Source of the DNA: Delphinus delphis
Taxonomy: Eukaryota; Chordata; Mammalia; Artiodactyla; Delphinidae
Direction: 5' to 3'
NCBI RefSeq assembly: GCF_949987515.2
Contig: NC_082689.1
Span: 66,463,746 to 66,527,745 of the forward strand
DNA length: 64,000 nucleotides
Shown: positions 10,595 to 22,696 of the stretch, one piece after another
How the letters are laid out: each line of letters opens with the position of its first letter
How positions within the stretch are numbered: the first letter of the stretch is position 1
Position numbers and translations under genes: made by a program
Notes under the pieces: generated by a model
What the model saw: only the letters and a program-made list of their open reading frames with translations
The model's database searches: none
What the model was told of the DNA's origin: nothing

Positions 10595-13500
10595 GGATCC
10601 CCATACACCATATCAAGTAGGATTTATCCCAGGGATGCAGAGATGGTCCAATATCCACAAATCAATCATTGTCATACACCAAATTAACAAATGAGACTAA
10701 AGATAATATCATCATCTCAAAAGATGCAGAAAAAGCTTTTACAAAATTCAACATCTGTGATAAAATCTCTCAACAAAGTAGGTATAGAGGGAAAATATCT
10801 CAACATAATAAGGACCATATATGACTAGCCCACAACTAACATCATACTCAAGGATGAAAAGTTGAAAGCATTTCCCTCTGAGATCAGAAAAAAGACAAGG
10901 ATGCCTGCTCTCACCACTAGCCACAGCAATTGGACAGGAAACAAATAAATGGACTCCAAATTGGAAAGGAAAAGGTAAAACTATCACTGCTTGCAGATGA
11001 CATAATACTATAAATAGAAAATGCTAAAGATGCCACCAAAAAACTACTGGAACTCATTAATAAATTTAGTAAAGCTGCAAGATACAAAATTAATACACAG
11101 AAATCTGTTGTGTTTCTATACACTAACAACAAAGTATCAGAAAAAGAAATTAAGAAAACAATCCCATTTACGATCACATCAAAAAGAATAAAACTAAGGA
11201 GGTAAAAGACCTGTACTCAGAAAACTATTCAATACTGATGAAAGAAACTGAAGACAGCACAAACAGTTGGAAAGATATACCATGCTCATGGATTGAAAAA
11301 ATTAATATTGTTAAAATGACCATACTACCCAAAGGTGATCTATTGATTCAATGCAATCCTTATCAAAATACCTAGTTATTTTTAACAGAACTAGAACAAA
11401 TAATTCTAAAATTTTTAGGAAACACAAAAGACCCCAAATAGTCAAAACATTCCTGAGAAAGAAGAACAAAGCTGGAATTATCATGTGCCCTGTTTTCAAA
11501 CTATACTACAAAACTACAATCATCAAAACAGTATGGTACTGGCAGAAAAACAGACACATAGATCAATGGAACAGAATACAGAGTCCAGGAATGAACCTAC
11601 ACTTATATGAGCAATTAGTCTATGATAAAGAAGACAAGAATATACAATGGGGGAAAAGACAATCTCTTCAAAAACTGGTGTTGTGAAAACTGGACAGCTA
11701 CCTGCAAAGGAATAAAACTGAACTACTTTCACACACCATATATGAAAACAAACTCAAAATGGATTAAAGACTTAAATGTAGGATTTGAAACCATAAAACT
11801 TCTACAAGAAAACATAGTATGTTATTTGACATCAGTCTTAGCAATATTTGGGGGGGTTATGTCTCCTCTGACAAGGGAAACAAAAGCAAAAATAAACAAA
11901 TGAGGCATAACATAAGACTAAAAAGCTGTTGCACAGTGAAGAAAACTATCAACAAAATGAAAAGGCTACTTGCTGAATGAAAGAAGATATTTGCAAATGA
12001 CACATTCAGTAGGAGGTTAATATCAAAATATACAAAGAACTCATACAACTAAACATCAAAAAAACCCAAACTACCCAATTAAAAAGTGGACAGAGGACCT
12101 GAATAAACATTTTTCCCAAGAAGACATACAGATGGCCAACAGGCACATGAAAAGATGCTCAACATCACTAATCAACAGGAAAATACAAATCAAAGCCAAA
12201 ACAAGATGTCATCTCATACCTATCAGATGGGCTATTATCAAAAATACAACAAATAACAAGTGTTGGTGAGGATGTGAAGAAAAGGGAACACTTGTGCACC
12301 ATTGGTGAGAATCTAAATTGGTATAGCCACTGTAGCAAACAGTATGGAGGTTCCTCAAATAACTAAAAATAAAACTACCATATGATCCAGCAATTTCATT
12401 CCTGGGAATCTATCAAAACAAAACAAAAACACTAACTTGAAAAGATATGTGCACCCCTATGTTCACTACAGCATAATTCACAATAGCCAAAATACGGAAG
12501 CAACCTAGGTTTCACTCAATAGATGAATGGATAAAGAATATGTGCCATATATATATATATACACATATATATATATTACTAAGCCATATAAAGAATGAAA
12601 TCTTGCCATTTGCAACAACATGGATGGACCTAGAGGGGTTTATGTTTAGTGAAATAAGTCAGACAAAGAAAGACAAATACTGTATGATTTCATTTATATG
12701 TGAAATCTTAAAAACAAAACAACTGAAAAAACATAATTAAATAGAAACAGAGTCATAGATACAGAAAACAAACAGGTGGTTGCCAGAGGGGCTGGGGGGA
12801 AGAGAGAAATAGGCAAGGGAGACTAAGAGGTATAAACTTTCAGTTACAAAATAAATGAGTCACAGGTATGAAATCTACAGCATGGGGAATATAGTCAATA
12901 ATTATGTAATATCTTTGTATGCTGACAGATGGTAACTAGATTTATCATGGTGATCATTCTGAAATATACACAAATAACAAATCACTATGTTGTGTACCAG
13001 GAACGAAAATAGTGTTCTAGGTCAATTATACTTCAAAACCAACCAAAACAACAAACAAGAAAACTCAGAGAAAAAGAGGTCAGATTTGTGGCTACCAGAG
13101 GCAGGGGGTGGAGGGAAGGGAAAGTGGATAAAGGTAGTCAAAAGGTATTAATGAACTTCTGGGCTTCCCTGGTGGTGCAGTGGTTGAGAGCCCGCCTGCC
13201 GATGCAGGGGACACGTGTTCGTGCCTGGTCCGGGAAGATCCCACATGCCGCGGAGCAGCTAGGCCCGTGAGCCATGGCCGTTGAGCCTGTGCATCTGGAG
13301 CCCGTGCTCTGCAACGGGAGAGGCCACAACAGTGAGAGGCCCGCGTACCACAGAAAGAAAAAAAAAAAGGTATGAACTTCCAGTTATAAGATAAATAAGT
13401 ACTAGAGGTGTGATGTACAACCTGATAAATATAATTAACACAGATGTACCTTATAGATTAAAGTTGTTAAGAAAGTAAATTCTAAGAATTTTAATCCCAG

Positions 13501-13670
13501 GGAAAATATTTTATTTCTATTCTTTTATTTTGTATCTATATTAGATGATAGAGGTTCTTTAAACTTACTGTGGTAATCATTGAATGATGTATGTAAGTCA
13601 AATCATTATGCTGTACACCTTAAACTTATACTGTGCTGTACGTCAATTATATCTCAATAAAACTGAAAGA
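10595..13670 (+). mobile_element. old L1 (L1M type), ORF2 part to 3' UTR
   Basis: The segment enters ORF2 in the reverse-transcriptase region ('ggatttatcccagggatgca', 10621). It passes the catalytic Y/FxDD site near 10990, where 'cttgcagatgac' reads L-A-D-D. It continues through 'tggtgttgtgaaaactgg' (11678) and the ORF2 C-terminus near 12250-12420 to L1M-type 3' UTR sequence. There is no continuous frame. Unusually, two successive 3' UTR/tail regions follow ORF2, one ending near 13035 and one near 13665. The second is split by a SINE at 13161-13366. The ORFs of 60-110 codons along it are decayed ORF2 pieces. Confidence 0.85.
13161..13366 (+). mobile_element. CHR-type SINE, short form, inside an L1 3' UTR
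   Basis: A short form from GGGCTTCCCTGGTGG to GCGTACCACAGAAAG and an A run. The flanking L1 sequence is repeated imperfectly (AAAGGTATTAATGAACTTC before, AAAGGTATGAACTTC after). This fits a target-site duplication with a later 4-base change, or slippage. Confidence 0.92.
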
Positions 13671-13951
13671 AAAATATAAAGATTATGAAAGAACAAAAAG
13701 TTGGATCCCTAGCTCACACTATTTATTGTCATAAGACACTAGATAAGCTAAAACTTAAAAAAATAAAACACTTAAAATGCTGAATATTTACATAACCTTC
13801 AGATAAGTAGTATTTCTGTTACTCAACTATGGGAGAGCATCAAAATTTTACACATATATAAATAATGTGTAATATAAGTAAGTATATATATAACATATAT
13901 AAATAAAGCATATGTATAACTTCTGCATACATAAAGTATTAAAAGACACTA
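13671..13951. other. AT-rich spacer with a TA-rich simple stretch
   Basis: Between two L1 elements. It includes a run of ATATATAA-type repeats at about 13853-13913. Its last 11 bases (AAAAGACACTA, 13941-13951) are the left target-site duplication of the following L1. Confidence 0.5.
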
Positions 13952-14201
13952 CAGAGGGGCAGAGTCAAGATGGCAGAGTATGAGGACATAGAGTTCACAT
14001 CTCCTCACAACTAGGGCACCTACTAGGTGCTGGTGGGGGACCTTGGACACCTCAGGGGAAGGGAGAAATCCCATGAGACCAGCTCCTCATCTCGGTACCA
14101 TGACCTGGCTTCACCCAACTGCCTGAAAACTCCAGTGCTGGATGCCTCAGGTCAAACAACCAGCAAGACAGGAACACAGCCCCATGCATCAAAAAAATTA
14201 G

Positions 14202-15102
14202 ATGACAGAAAAATATGTTACAGGCAAAGGAGCAAGGTAAAAACCTACAATACTAAATATATGAAGAGGAAATAGCCAACCTTCCTGAAAAAGAATGCAG
14301 AGTAATGATAGTAAAGATGATACAAAATCTCAGAAATAGAATGGAGGCATGGACAGACAAAATACAAGAAATGTTTAACAAGGATCGAGAAGAACTAAAG
14401 AACATACAAATAGTGATGAACAACACAATAACTGAAATGAAAAATACACTAAAAGGAATCAATAGCAGAATAACTAAGGCAGAAGAATGAATAAGTGAGC
14501 TGGAAGACAGAATGCGGAAATAACTGCCACAGAACAGAATAAAAAATAAAGAATGAAAAGAAATGAGGACAGTCTCAGAGACCACTGGGAAAACACTAAA
14601 CACACCAACATTCAAATTATAGGGGTCCCAGAAGAAGAAGAGAAAAAGAAAGGGTCTGAGAAAATATTTGAAGAGATTATAGATGAAAACTTCCCTAACA
14701 TGGGAAAGGAAATAGTCACTGAAGTCCAGGAAGTGCAGAGAGTCCCATACAGGATAAACCCAAGGAGAAACATTCAAAGACACATATTAATCAAACTAAC
14801 AAAAAAATAAATTCAAAGAAAAAATATTAAAAACAGCAAGGGAAAAGCAAAAAATAACATACAAGGGAATCCCCATAAGGTTATCAGCTGATTTTTCAGC
14901 AGAAACTCCACAGGCCAGAAGCGAGTGGCAGGATATATTTAACATAATGAAAGGGGAAAACCTACAACCAAGATTACTCTACCTAGCAAGAATTTCATTC
15001 AGATTCAATAGAGAAATCAAAAGCTTTACAGACAAGCAAAAGCTAAGAGAATTCAGCACCACCAAACCAGCTTTACAACAAACGATAAATGAACTTCTCT
15101 AG
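14202..15102 (+). pseudogene. L1 ORF1 (RNA-binding chaperone), broken, element A
   Basis: L1 ORF1p is a trimeric RNA-binding protein that coats L1 RNA. Here the start ATG at 14202 is placed by alignment with the copy at 48784. The coiled-coil part is readable (NNTITEMKNTLKGINSR, about 14416-14470) but stops at 14488. The RRM start is readable in another frame (IIGVPEEEEKKKGSEKIFEE, 14616-14680). The C-terminal domain (EWQDIF, then LREFSTTKPAL) ends at the stop at 15100-15102. An in-frame stop near 14238 and later frameshifts make it a pseudogene. The length of ~900 bases fits the family. Confidence 0.85.
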
Positions 15103-15160
15103 GCAGGAAACACAAGAGAAGGGAAAGACCTACAATAACAAACCCAAAACAATAAAGAAA

Positions 15161-15883
15161 ATGGTAATAGTAACATACATATCAATAATTACCTTAAATG
15201 TAAGTGGATTAAATGCTCCAATTAAAAGGCACAGACTGGCTGAAAGGATACAAAAAGACCCATATATATGCTATCTACAAGAGACCACTTCAGACCTAGA
15301 GACACATAGAGACTGAAAGTGAGGGGATGGAAAAAGATATTCCATGCAAATGGAAATCAAAAGAAAGCTGGAGTAGCGATAATCATATCAGATAAACCAG
15401 ACTTTAAAATAAAGACTGTTGCAAGAGACAAGGAGGGACACTACATAATGATCAAGGGATCAATCCAAGAAGAAGACATAACAATTATAAATATTTATGC
15501 ACCCAACATAGGAGCACCTCAATACATAAGGTGAATGCTAACAGTCATAAAAGGGGAAATTGATAGTAACACAATAATAGTGGGAGGCTTTAACACCCCA
15601 CTTACACCAGTGGACAGATCATCCAGACAGAAAATAAATAAGGAAACACAGCTTTAAATGACACAATACACCAGATAGACTTAATTTATAGGACATTCCA
15701 CCTGAAAGCAGCAGAATACACTTTCTTCTCAAGTACATACGGAATATTCTCTATTATAGATCACACATGGGGTCACAAATCAAGACTCGATAAATTTAGG
15801 AAAACTGAAATCGTATCAAGCATCTTTTCCAGCCACAACGCTATGAGATTAGAAATCAATTACAGGAAGAAAGCTGTAAAAAA

Positions 15884-15916
<33 letters not shown>

Positions 15917-18900
15917 CCACACACACAGAGGCTAAACAATACGCTACTAAATAACCAAAATATTACTGAAAAAATCAAAGAGGAAATCAAAAAATACATA
16001 GAAATAAATGACAACAAAAACACGATGACCCAAAACCTATGGGATGCAGCAAAATTAGTGCAAAGAGGGAATTTTATAGCAATTCAATTGTACCTCAAGA
16101 AACAAGAAAAATCTCAAATAAATAACCTAAACTTACACCTTAAGCAACTAGAGAAAGAAGAACAAACAAAATCCAAATTTAGAAGGAAGCAAATCATAAA
16201 AATCAGAGCAGAAATAAATGAAATAGAAATGAAAAATACAATAGCAAAAATCAATGAAACTAAAAGCTGGTTCTTTGAGAAGATAAACAAAACTGATAAA
16301 CCTGTAGCCAGACTCATCAAGAAAAAAAGGGAAAGGATTCAAATCAATAAAATTACAAATGAAAAAGGAGAAATTACAACTGGCACTGCAGAAATACAAA
16401 GGATCATAAGAGACTACTACAAGCAGCTACATGCCAATAAAAAGGACAACCTGGAAAAAATGGACGAATTCTTAAAAAGGTACAACCTTCCAAGACTGAA
16501 CCAGGAAGAAATAGAAAATATAGCCAGACCTATCAAGTAATGCAATTGAAACTGTGATGAAAAATCTTCCAATAAACAAGAGTACAGGACCAGATGGCTT
16601 CACAGGTGAATTCTATCAAACATTTAGAGAACTAACACCTATCCTTCTCAAACTCTTCCAAAAAATTGCAGAGGAAGGCACACTTCCAAGGCTCATTCTA
16701 CGAGGCCACCATCACCCTGATACCAAAACCAGACAAAGAAATCACAAAAAAAGAAAAGTACAGACCCATCAGACGCAAAAATCCTCAAGAAAATACTAGC
16801 AAACAGAATCCAACAACATATTAAAAGGATCATACACCATGATCAAGTGGCCTTTATCCCAGGGATGCAAGGATTCTTCAATATACACAAATCAATCAAT
16901 GTAATATACCATATTAACAAATTAAAGAAGAAAAACCATATGATCATCTCAATAGACACAGAAAAAGCTTTTGACAAAATTCAACAGCCATTTATCATAA
17001 AAACTCTCCAGAAAGTAGGCATAGAGGGAACCTACCTCAACATAATAAAGGCCATATACAACAAACTCACAGCAAACATTCTCAATGGTGAAAAACTGAA
17101 AGCATTTCCTCTAAGATCAGGAATAAAACAAGGATGCCCACCTTCACTACTGTTATTCAACATGGTTTTGGAAGTCCTAGCCATAGCAATCAGAGAAGAA
17201 AAAGAAATAAAAGGAATCCAAATTGGAAAAGAAGTAAAACTGTCACTGTTTGCAGATGACATGATACTGTACATAGAGAATACTAAAGATGCTACCAGAA
17301 AACTACTAGAGCTAATCAATGAATTTGGTAAAGTTGCAGGATACAAGATTAATGCACAGAAATCTCTTGCATTCCTATACACTAACAATGAAAGATCAGA
17401 AAGAGAAATTAAGGAAACAATCCCATTTACCACTGCAACAAAAAGAATAAAATACTTAGGAATAATCCTACCTAAGGAGACAAAAGACCTGTATGCAGAA
17501 AACTATAAGATAGTGATGAAAGAAATCAAAGATGATACAAACAGATGGAGAGATATACCATGTTCTTTGATCAGAAGAATCAACATTGTGAAAATGATTA
17601 TACTATCCAAAGCAATCTACAGATTCAATGCAATCCCTATCAAACTACCAATGGTATTTTTCACAGAAGTAGAACAAAAAATTTCACAATTTGTATGGAA
17701 ACACAAAAGACCCCGAATAGCCAATGCAATCTTGAGAAAGAAAAATGGAGATGGAGGAATCAGGCTCCCTGTCTTCAGACTATACTACAAAGCTGCAGTA
17801 GTCAAGACAGTATGGTACTGGCACAAAAACAGAAATATAGATCAATGGTACAGGATAGAAAGCCCAGAGATAAACCCACACATCTATGGTCACCTAATCT
17901 ATGACAAAGGAGGCAAGAATATACAATGGAGAAAAGACAGTCTCTTCAGTAAGCAGTGCTGGGAAAACTGGACAGCTACATGTAAAAGAATGAAATTAGA
18001 ACACTCGCTAACACCATACCCAAAAATAAGCTCCAAATGGATTAAAGACCTAAATGTAAGACTGGACACTATAAAACTCTTAGAGGAAAACATAGGAAGA
18101 ACACTCTTCGACATAAATCACAGTAAGCTCTTTTTTGATCCACCTAATAGCACAATGAAAATAAAAACAACCATAAACAAATGGGACCTAATGAAACTTA
18201 AAAGCTTCTGCACAGCAAAGAAAACCATAAACAAGACAAAAAGACAACCCTCAGAATGGGAGAAAATATTTGCAAATGAAGCAACTGAGAAAGGATTAAT
18301 CTCCAAAATATACAAGGAGCTCATGCAGCTCAATATCAAAAACAAACAAACAAGGACCCAATTAAAAAATGGGCAGAAGACCTAAATAAACATTTGTCCA
18401 AAGAAGACATACAGATGGCCAAGAGTTACATGAAAAGATGCTCAACATCACTAATTATTAGAGAAATGCAAATCAAAACTACAATGAGGTATCACCTCAC
18501 ACCAGTCAGAATGGCCATCAAAAAATCCACAAACAGTAAGTGCTGGAGAGGGTGTGGAGAAAAGGGAACCCTCTTGCACTGTTGGTGGGACTGTAAATTG
18601 ATACAGCCACTATGCAGAACAGTATGGATGCCCTTTAAAAAACTAAAAATAGAACTACCATATGACCCAGCAATCCCACTACTGGGCATATACCCTGAGA
18701 AAAACCATAATTCAAAATGATACATGAGCCACAATGTTCATTGCAGCAGTATTTACAATAGCCAGGGCATGGAAGCAACCTAAATGTCCATCGACGATGA
18801 ATGGATAAAGATGTGGTACATAAATACAATGGAATATTACTCAGCCATAAAAAGGAATGAAATTGGGTCATTTATAGAGATGTGGATGGACCTAGAGTCT

Positions 18901-18971
18901 GTCATAAGAGTGAAGTAAGCCAGAAAGAGAAAAACAAATATTGTATATTAACGCATATATGTGGAATCTAG
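15161..18971 (+). pseudogene. L1 ORF2 (endonuclease-reverse transcriptase), broken, element A
   Basis: ORF2p nicks target DNA and reverse-transcribes L1 RNA. The start ATG (15161) opens 'MVIVTYISIITLNVSGLNAP', as in the family. The endonuclease part (15161-15870) contains QET near 15280 and DKEGHYIMIKGSIQEE (15430-15475), but is interrupted by a stop at 15314. The linker 16025-16540 is open. The reverse-transcriptase core lies in a 512-codon open frame at 16847-18385 with SLFADDM at about 17243-17263 (catalytic F-A-D-D). The Cys-rich C-terminus ([18 protein letters not shown]) is at 18541-18594, in a shifted frame. The stop is at 18969-18971. The total of ~3.8 kb is the normal length, but it cannot encode one protein. 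Confidence 0.92.
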
Positions 18972-19309
18972 AATAAATGGTACAGATGAAGCTATTGGCA
19001 GGGCACAAATAGAGATGCAGACGTAGAGAATGGACATGTGGACACAGGGGGTAAGGAGAATGAATTGGAAGATTGGGACTGACATATATACACTACCATG
19101 TGTAAAACAGATAGCTAGTGGGAACCTGCTGTATGGTGCAGGGACCTCAGCTTGGTGCTGTTTGATGACCTAGAAGGGTGGGATGGGGGTGGTGGTGGTG
19201 GGAGGGAGGCCCAAGAGAGAAGAGATATATGTATACAGCTGACTCTCTTCGTTGTACAGCAGAAACTAACACAACATTGTAAAGCAACTATACCCCAATA
19301 AAAATAAAT
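18972..19309 (+). mobile_element. L1 3' UTR, element A
   Basis: A cetartiodactyl-type L1 3' UTR: 'gcagacgtagagaatgg', 'gatagctagtgggaacc', a G-rich stretch near 19180-19210, and the end 'acaacattgtaaagcaac' with AATAAAAATAAATAAA. It is shorter and more diverged than the copies at 6.3 and 53.6 kb. Confidence 0.9.
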
Positions 19310-19432
19310 AAAAGGCACTATGAATTGGAAAACAATTGCTATGATAGAGAATTTGTTTTTAAACGCTGTATTTAAAACACATTAAAAATCCTCATATAAA
19401 TCAGTAAATATGATCACAATAAGACAAACTGG

Positions 19433-19563
19433 ACAGGAATTCCCTGGCAGTTCAGTGGTTAGGACTTTGCACTCTCACTGCCAAGGGCCCGGGTTCAATC
19501 TCTGGCTGGGTAACTAAAATCCCACAAGTCATGTGGTATGGCCAAAAAAAAAAGAAAGAAAGA
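19433..19563 (+). mobile_element. CHR-related tRNA SINE, older type (GGAATTCCCTGG head)
   Basis: It begins GGAATTCCCTGGCAGTTCAG and includes a B-box-like GGGTTCAATCTC. It ends in 'tcatgtggtatggcc' plus an A tail running into GAAAGAAAGAAAG. A 12-base duplication AAGACAAACTGG is at 19421-19432 and 19564-19575. Its ~130 bases and its head differ from the GGGCTTCCC SINEs elsewhere in the window. I recognise this type from ruminants and whales, so it predates their split or is shared by related lineages. Confidence 0.9.
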
Positions 19564-19689
19564 AAGACAAACTGGGTGACAGATATGAGAAAATTCATAA
19601 AAGAAAGACACAAAGTCTCATTTTTTTAAAAATCAGGCAAAAATTTTAACTTCACTCTCAATTTAGCAAAGGCATTATATTTTCAACTA

Positions 19690-20165
19690 CCAAATTTGAA
19701 AAAAATTAATGCTTCAACCTAGTATTAGCATGCTTACAAAGAAATTGGCATTTGTATGCAACGCTTATGGAAAATGTAAATCACACAAATTTTCTATGTG
19801 GCAATTACACAAATAGAACCTTGAAAATGTGCATATCATTTAATCAAGCAGTTCAATATCTAAAAATTTATCATAAAACACACTAAAAATGTATATAAAA
19901 TTTTAGCTTACATACTGCTTGTTGAAATATTTGTCACAACGGAATATTGAAAAAATCCAAGTGCTCAACAACAGGATTTTTGCTAAAGAAAATTTGGTGT
20001 TGTCATATGATAGAATAATATGCAGGCATAAAAATGACTGCATACGAGAACAAAGAAAACAAAAAGCAGTTTTTTAAAAAGGGAGTACAGCATGAGCACA
20101 TGTTTATAAAAGAACTAACCAAGTAACAAATAAAAATATTTATGGTATAAAATGTAGGAATATAT
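19690..20165 (+). mobile_element. ancient L1 (L1M) 3' fragment
   Basis: Decayed ORF2 C-terminus and 3' UTR wording is readable in order: 'atcaagcagttcaatatc' (19842), 'atccaagtgctcaacaacag' (19956), 'gatagaataatatgcagg' (20009) and 'aaaatgactgcatacgag' (20030). No frame survives. The boundaries are approximate. Confidence 0.6.
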
Positions 20166-20499
20166 ATGTCCTTTAGTTTTTTCCTGTGTGTTTTCTAAAT
20201 GGACTCTAATGAGCATATGTTCGCTTACTGGCAAAGGAAAATTCAAATTAGTTTAAATTTAATGGGAGGAAGAAATGGACACTGTGGTCCAGCAGAAGTT
20301 TCACTGAAACCACACTCAAAAACTGAAACTGTGCAATTAGTGCTGCATCGATAGTTTTAAGAAACAAAAAGGTTGAGTCCTTGAGTCTTTTGTCGACTTG
20401 GGACTGCTCATGAAATGGGGATTTCCCCTGAAGGCTTCTTCCACTCTCACTGAAATCCCACAGAAAAATTTAACCCTGGCTCTTTCATCTCTAGCTTCA
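20166..20499. other. unassigned sequence
   Basis: No recognised element lies between the L1M and L2 fragments. Confidence 0.3.
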
Positions 20500-21165
20500 T
20501 CACCCGGAGTCAGGTTTACTATGTATATTCACAAGATTCCGTGAACTCTGCTCATACATCTCCATCATCACGGCTACCAGCTAGTCTAAACCAGCACTGC
20601 CTCTCACCTGGAGAGAAAGCTATCTCATTAAGGATTTCTCTAATTTCATTCCTGTTTCCCTATAATCCATTCTCCACAAAGAGCCAGAATGATCACAAAT
20701 CAGATTATGTCAGTTTCTACTTAAATACTACTGATGGCTTCTAGTTGTACTTCAAATAATAATTAAACCTTTATAATAATTTACAAATTCCTATAAGGTT
20801 TGGCCTCTCTTTCCTTAGGGTATTTGCACTCACAGTTCCTTCTCTTTGAAACACACAGCCCTGGATCTTCTCCTGGCTGAAAATTTATTTCAACTCAAAT
20901 GCCACCTCCTCACTGATGCCTTCCTTAACCAGCCAAAGCTAATTGTCCTCCCCTCTTGCAACCATGTCCTTTTTTCATATTGTTCTATTTACTGGTGTTC
21001 ATTGCATTTATTACTCAGAAATTACCTTGTTCATTTACATTTTAAAATAATTTATTTTCTGTATCAACTGGAATTTGATGACAGAAGTATTGTGTAGTTC
21101 TCCATTGTATCTCAAGTCTCTAGATCTTTGCCTGGAAAAGAGCAGGTGATTCACTGGAGACATAT
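20500..21165 (+). mobile_element. L2 3' fragment
   Basis: It has the typical L2 order near the 3' end: 'agccagaatgatcacaaatc' (20682), 'atgtcagtttctacttaaat' (20707), 'caactcaaatgccacctcc' (20891), 'gatgccttccttaaccagcc' (20916) and a final segment resembling 'tgcctgg...agcaggtgattcac' (21130). It is strongly diverged and non-coding. Confidence 0.7.
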
Positions 21166-21566
21166 AAATTATAGGAAATTGCCTTTAACAAAGAGAGATG
21201 AAAAGAATTACCAAACTTCCCAGCAAATTTGAAGCCACTTCCAAAATTCTATTATAAAACATTTGGTGTTTTTCCAATTTTCAGTTTACTCTAATTGTGT
21301 AAAAAAGGTTGAATCCACCCAGTGCCCAGATCTTGGTTTCCAACACCACTCTCCAATAAAAAGCAACAGTGCTCCTTACAGATATGGCTGATTATAAGAC
21401 TAGGGCAGGGAATACAAGATGAGCCTGGAACATCTTGTTCTAGTGCTAGAACTTTTCTATTTACTTTTCTTCAAAATTTTATAGTGGGTCTACCTTCTGT
21501 AAAAGAAAGTAGATTACAGCTATTACAATGTTTGTGGTAGAAATGTGGACTACTGACTATCTGGAC
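21166..21566. other. unassigned sequence
   Basis: No gene or repeat family was recognised. A 72-codon frame at 21322-21540 shows no domain. Confidence 0.3.
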
Positions 21567-21568
21567 TA

Positions 21569-21686
21569 TTGGGTTGGCCAAAAAATTCATTTGGTTTTAA
21601 GTAAAAATAAAAGACACTTTTTGTTTTCACCAAGAACTTTATTGAACAATGTATTACTAACCAAATGAACTTTTTGGCCAACCCAA
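21569..21686. mobile_element. mariner-type MITE (118 bases)
   Basis: Long terminal inverted repeats: TTGGGTTGGCCAAAAAATTC at the left, and the reverse complement of nearly the same sequence (TTTTTGGCCAACCCAA) at the right. It is flanked on both sides by the dinucleotide TA (21567-21568 and 21687-21688), the target duplication of Tc1/mariner elements. The core is too short for a transposase, so it was mobilised in trans. I know this terminus from mariner-derived repeats of cetartiodactyls. The pairing ends could fold into a strong hairpin if transcribed. Confidence 0.92.
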
Positions 21687-21739
21687 TATGATCAAAGGGG
21701 TGCAAATGTCAAACAGGATGTTTGACCTACCTACACAAA

Positions 21740-21905
21740 CTCATGTGTAGATAAAGACAAATATATCCAGATGTTAAGGGCAGCATTCTTTATAATAGTA
21801 AAAAAAAAAAGTGGTAATAACCCTAAATATCCATTGCTATGGAATTGTTAATCATTTGTGATACATTCCTAGTTTACAGTTTAATGTAATATCACCAGGA
21901 AAAAT
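21740..21905 (+). mobile_element. ancient L1M 3' fragment
   Basis: 'cagcattctttataatagta' followed by 'accctaaatatccattgct' is the usual L1 ORF2-end wording. It is short and decayed, and its limits are approximate. Confidence 0.55.
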
Positions 21906-22232
21906 TTATACTTTTGATTTGCAAAGTCACCTCCACCTCTGCTTCCACCCACTCGAATTTCTCTAAACCCAAATGCAATAAGGCAAAGAACACACTAATA
22001 TGTTAGTATTACAGGGAGATAAGCGAACAGCTTTTACTTTTGAGTTTTAATATGATTTCACTTCATGTTCTTGATGCAGGCCATCTTTTCCTACATAGAA
22101 ATAATATTTCGGTAGGCACTACTATATAGCTAACGGCATTCATCATTACCATTAAAATGTATATAACATTCTAATGCTCTTAAAATCAGTATAATATGAA
22201 ATTACATTTTGATGATTAAAAGCTTAGTTGCC

Positions 22233-22437
22233 GGGCTTCCCTGATGGCGCAGTGGTTGAGAATCCGCCTGCCGATGCAGGGGACACGGGTTCGTGCCCCG
22301 GTCTGGGAGGATCCCACATGCCGCAGAGAGGCTGGGCCCGTGAGCCATGGCCGCTGAGCCTGCGCGTCCGGAGCCTGTGCTCCGCAACGGGAGAGGCCAC
22401 AACAGTGAGGGGCCAGGGTACCGCAAAAAAAAAAAAA
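22233..22437 (+). mobile_element. CHR-type SINE, short form
   Basis: A full short form from GGGCTTCCCTGATGGCG to the pure A tail. The 12-base duplication AGCTTAGTTGCC is perfect at 22221-22232 and 22438-22449. High CpG content and a clean tail indicate a recent insertion. Confidence 0.95.
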
Positions 22438-22696
22438 AGCTTAGTTGCCTTCATTGGAATGATGACCTTTCTTCTTTTTTGAATCCTAAAGCAAGAACTT
22501 TTCCCAACATAGCAAATAATTTTTTTCATATATCTTACTTTGTTATATTTAAACATTAGAGAAAACCATGTTAAACTTGTATTCTAGACATAAGACATGT
22601 GAAGTAGGTACCAGCAAAATCCAAATCCACAGTATTTTAAAATACAAAATTTATATTAAAATCACTTGAATTATTTTCCAAATTGGTTTCCCTTTG

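Larger units (their letters stand above)
13952..19309 (+). mobile_element. L1 element A, nearly complete, with shortened 5' UTR
   Basis: An L1 of about 5.36 kb flanked by AAAAGACACTA (13941-13951) and AAAAGGCACTA (19310-19320), one mismatch. The order is a 5' start motif ('gtcaagatggcagag'), only ~250 bases of 5' UTR, ORF1 (14202-15102), a ~58-base spacer, ORF2 (15161-18971) and a 3' UTR (18972-19309) ending in an AATAAA-rich tail. Both ORFs are broken by stops and frameshifts, though one ORF2 stretch of 512 codons is still open. The 5' start resembles that of the full-length L1 at 47 kb, but most of the 5' UTR seen there is missing. Confidence 0.95.

Noticed and set aside
11311..12048. Several hydrophobic minus-strand frames of 60-70 codons
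   Set aside because: Antisense of decayed L1 ORF2. A-rich L1 sequence reads as Phe/Leu-rich on the other strand.
14253..14783. 176-codon open frame on the minus strand
   Set aside because: It is the antisense of L1 ORF1 of element A. The Phe/Ser/Ile-rich product is what reversed A-rich L1 coding sequence gives.
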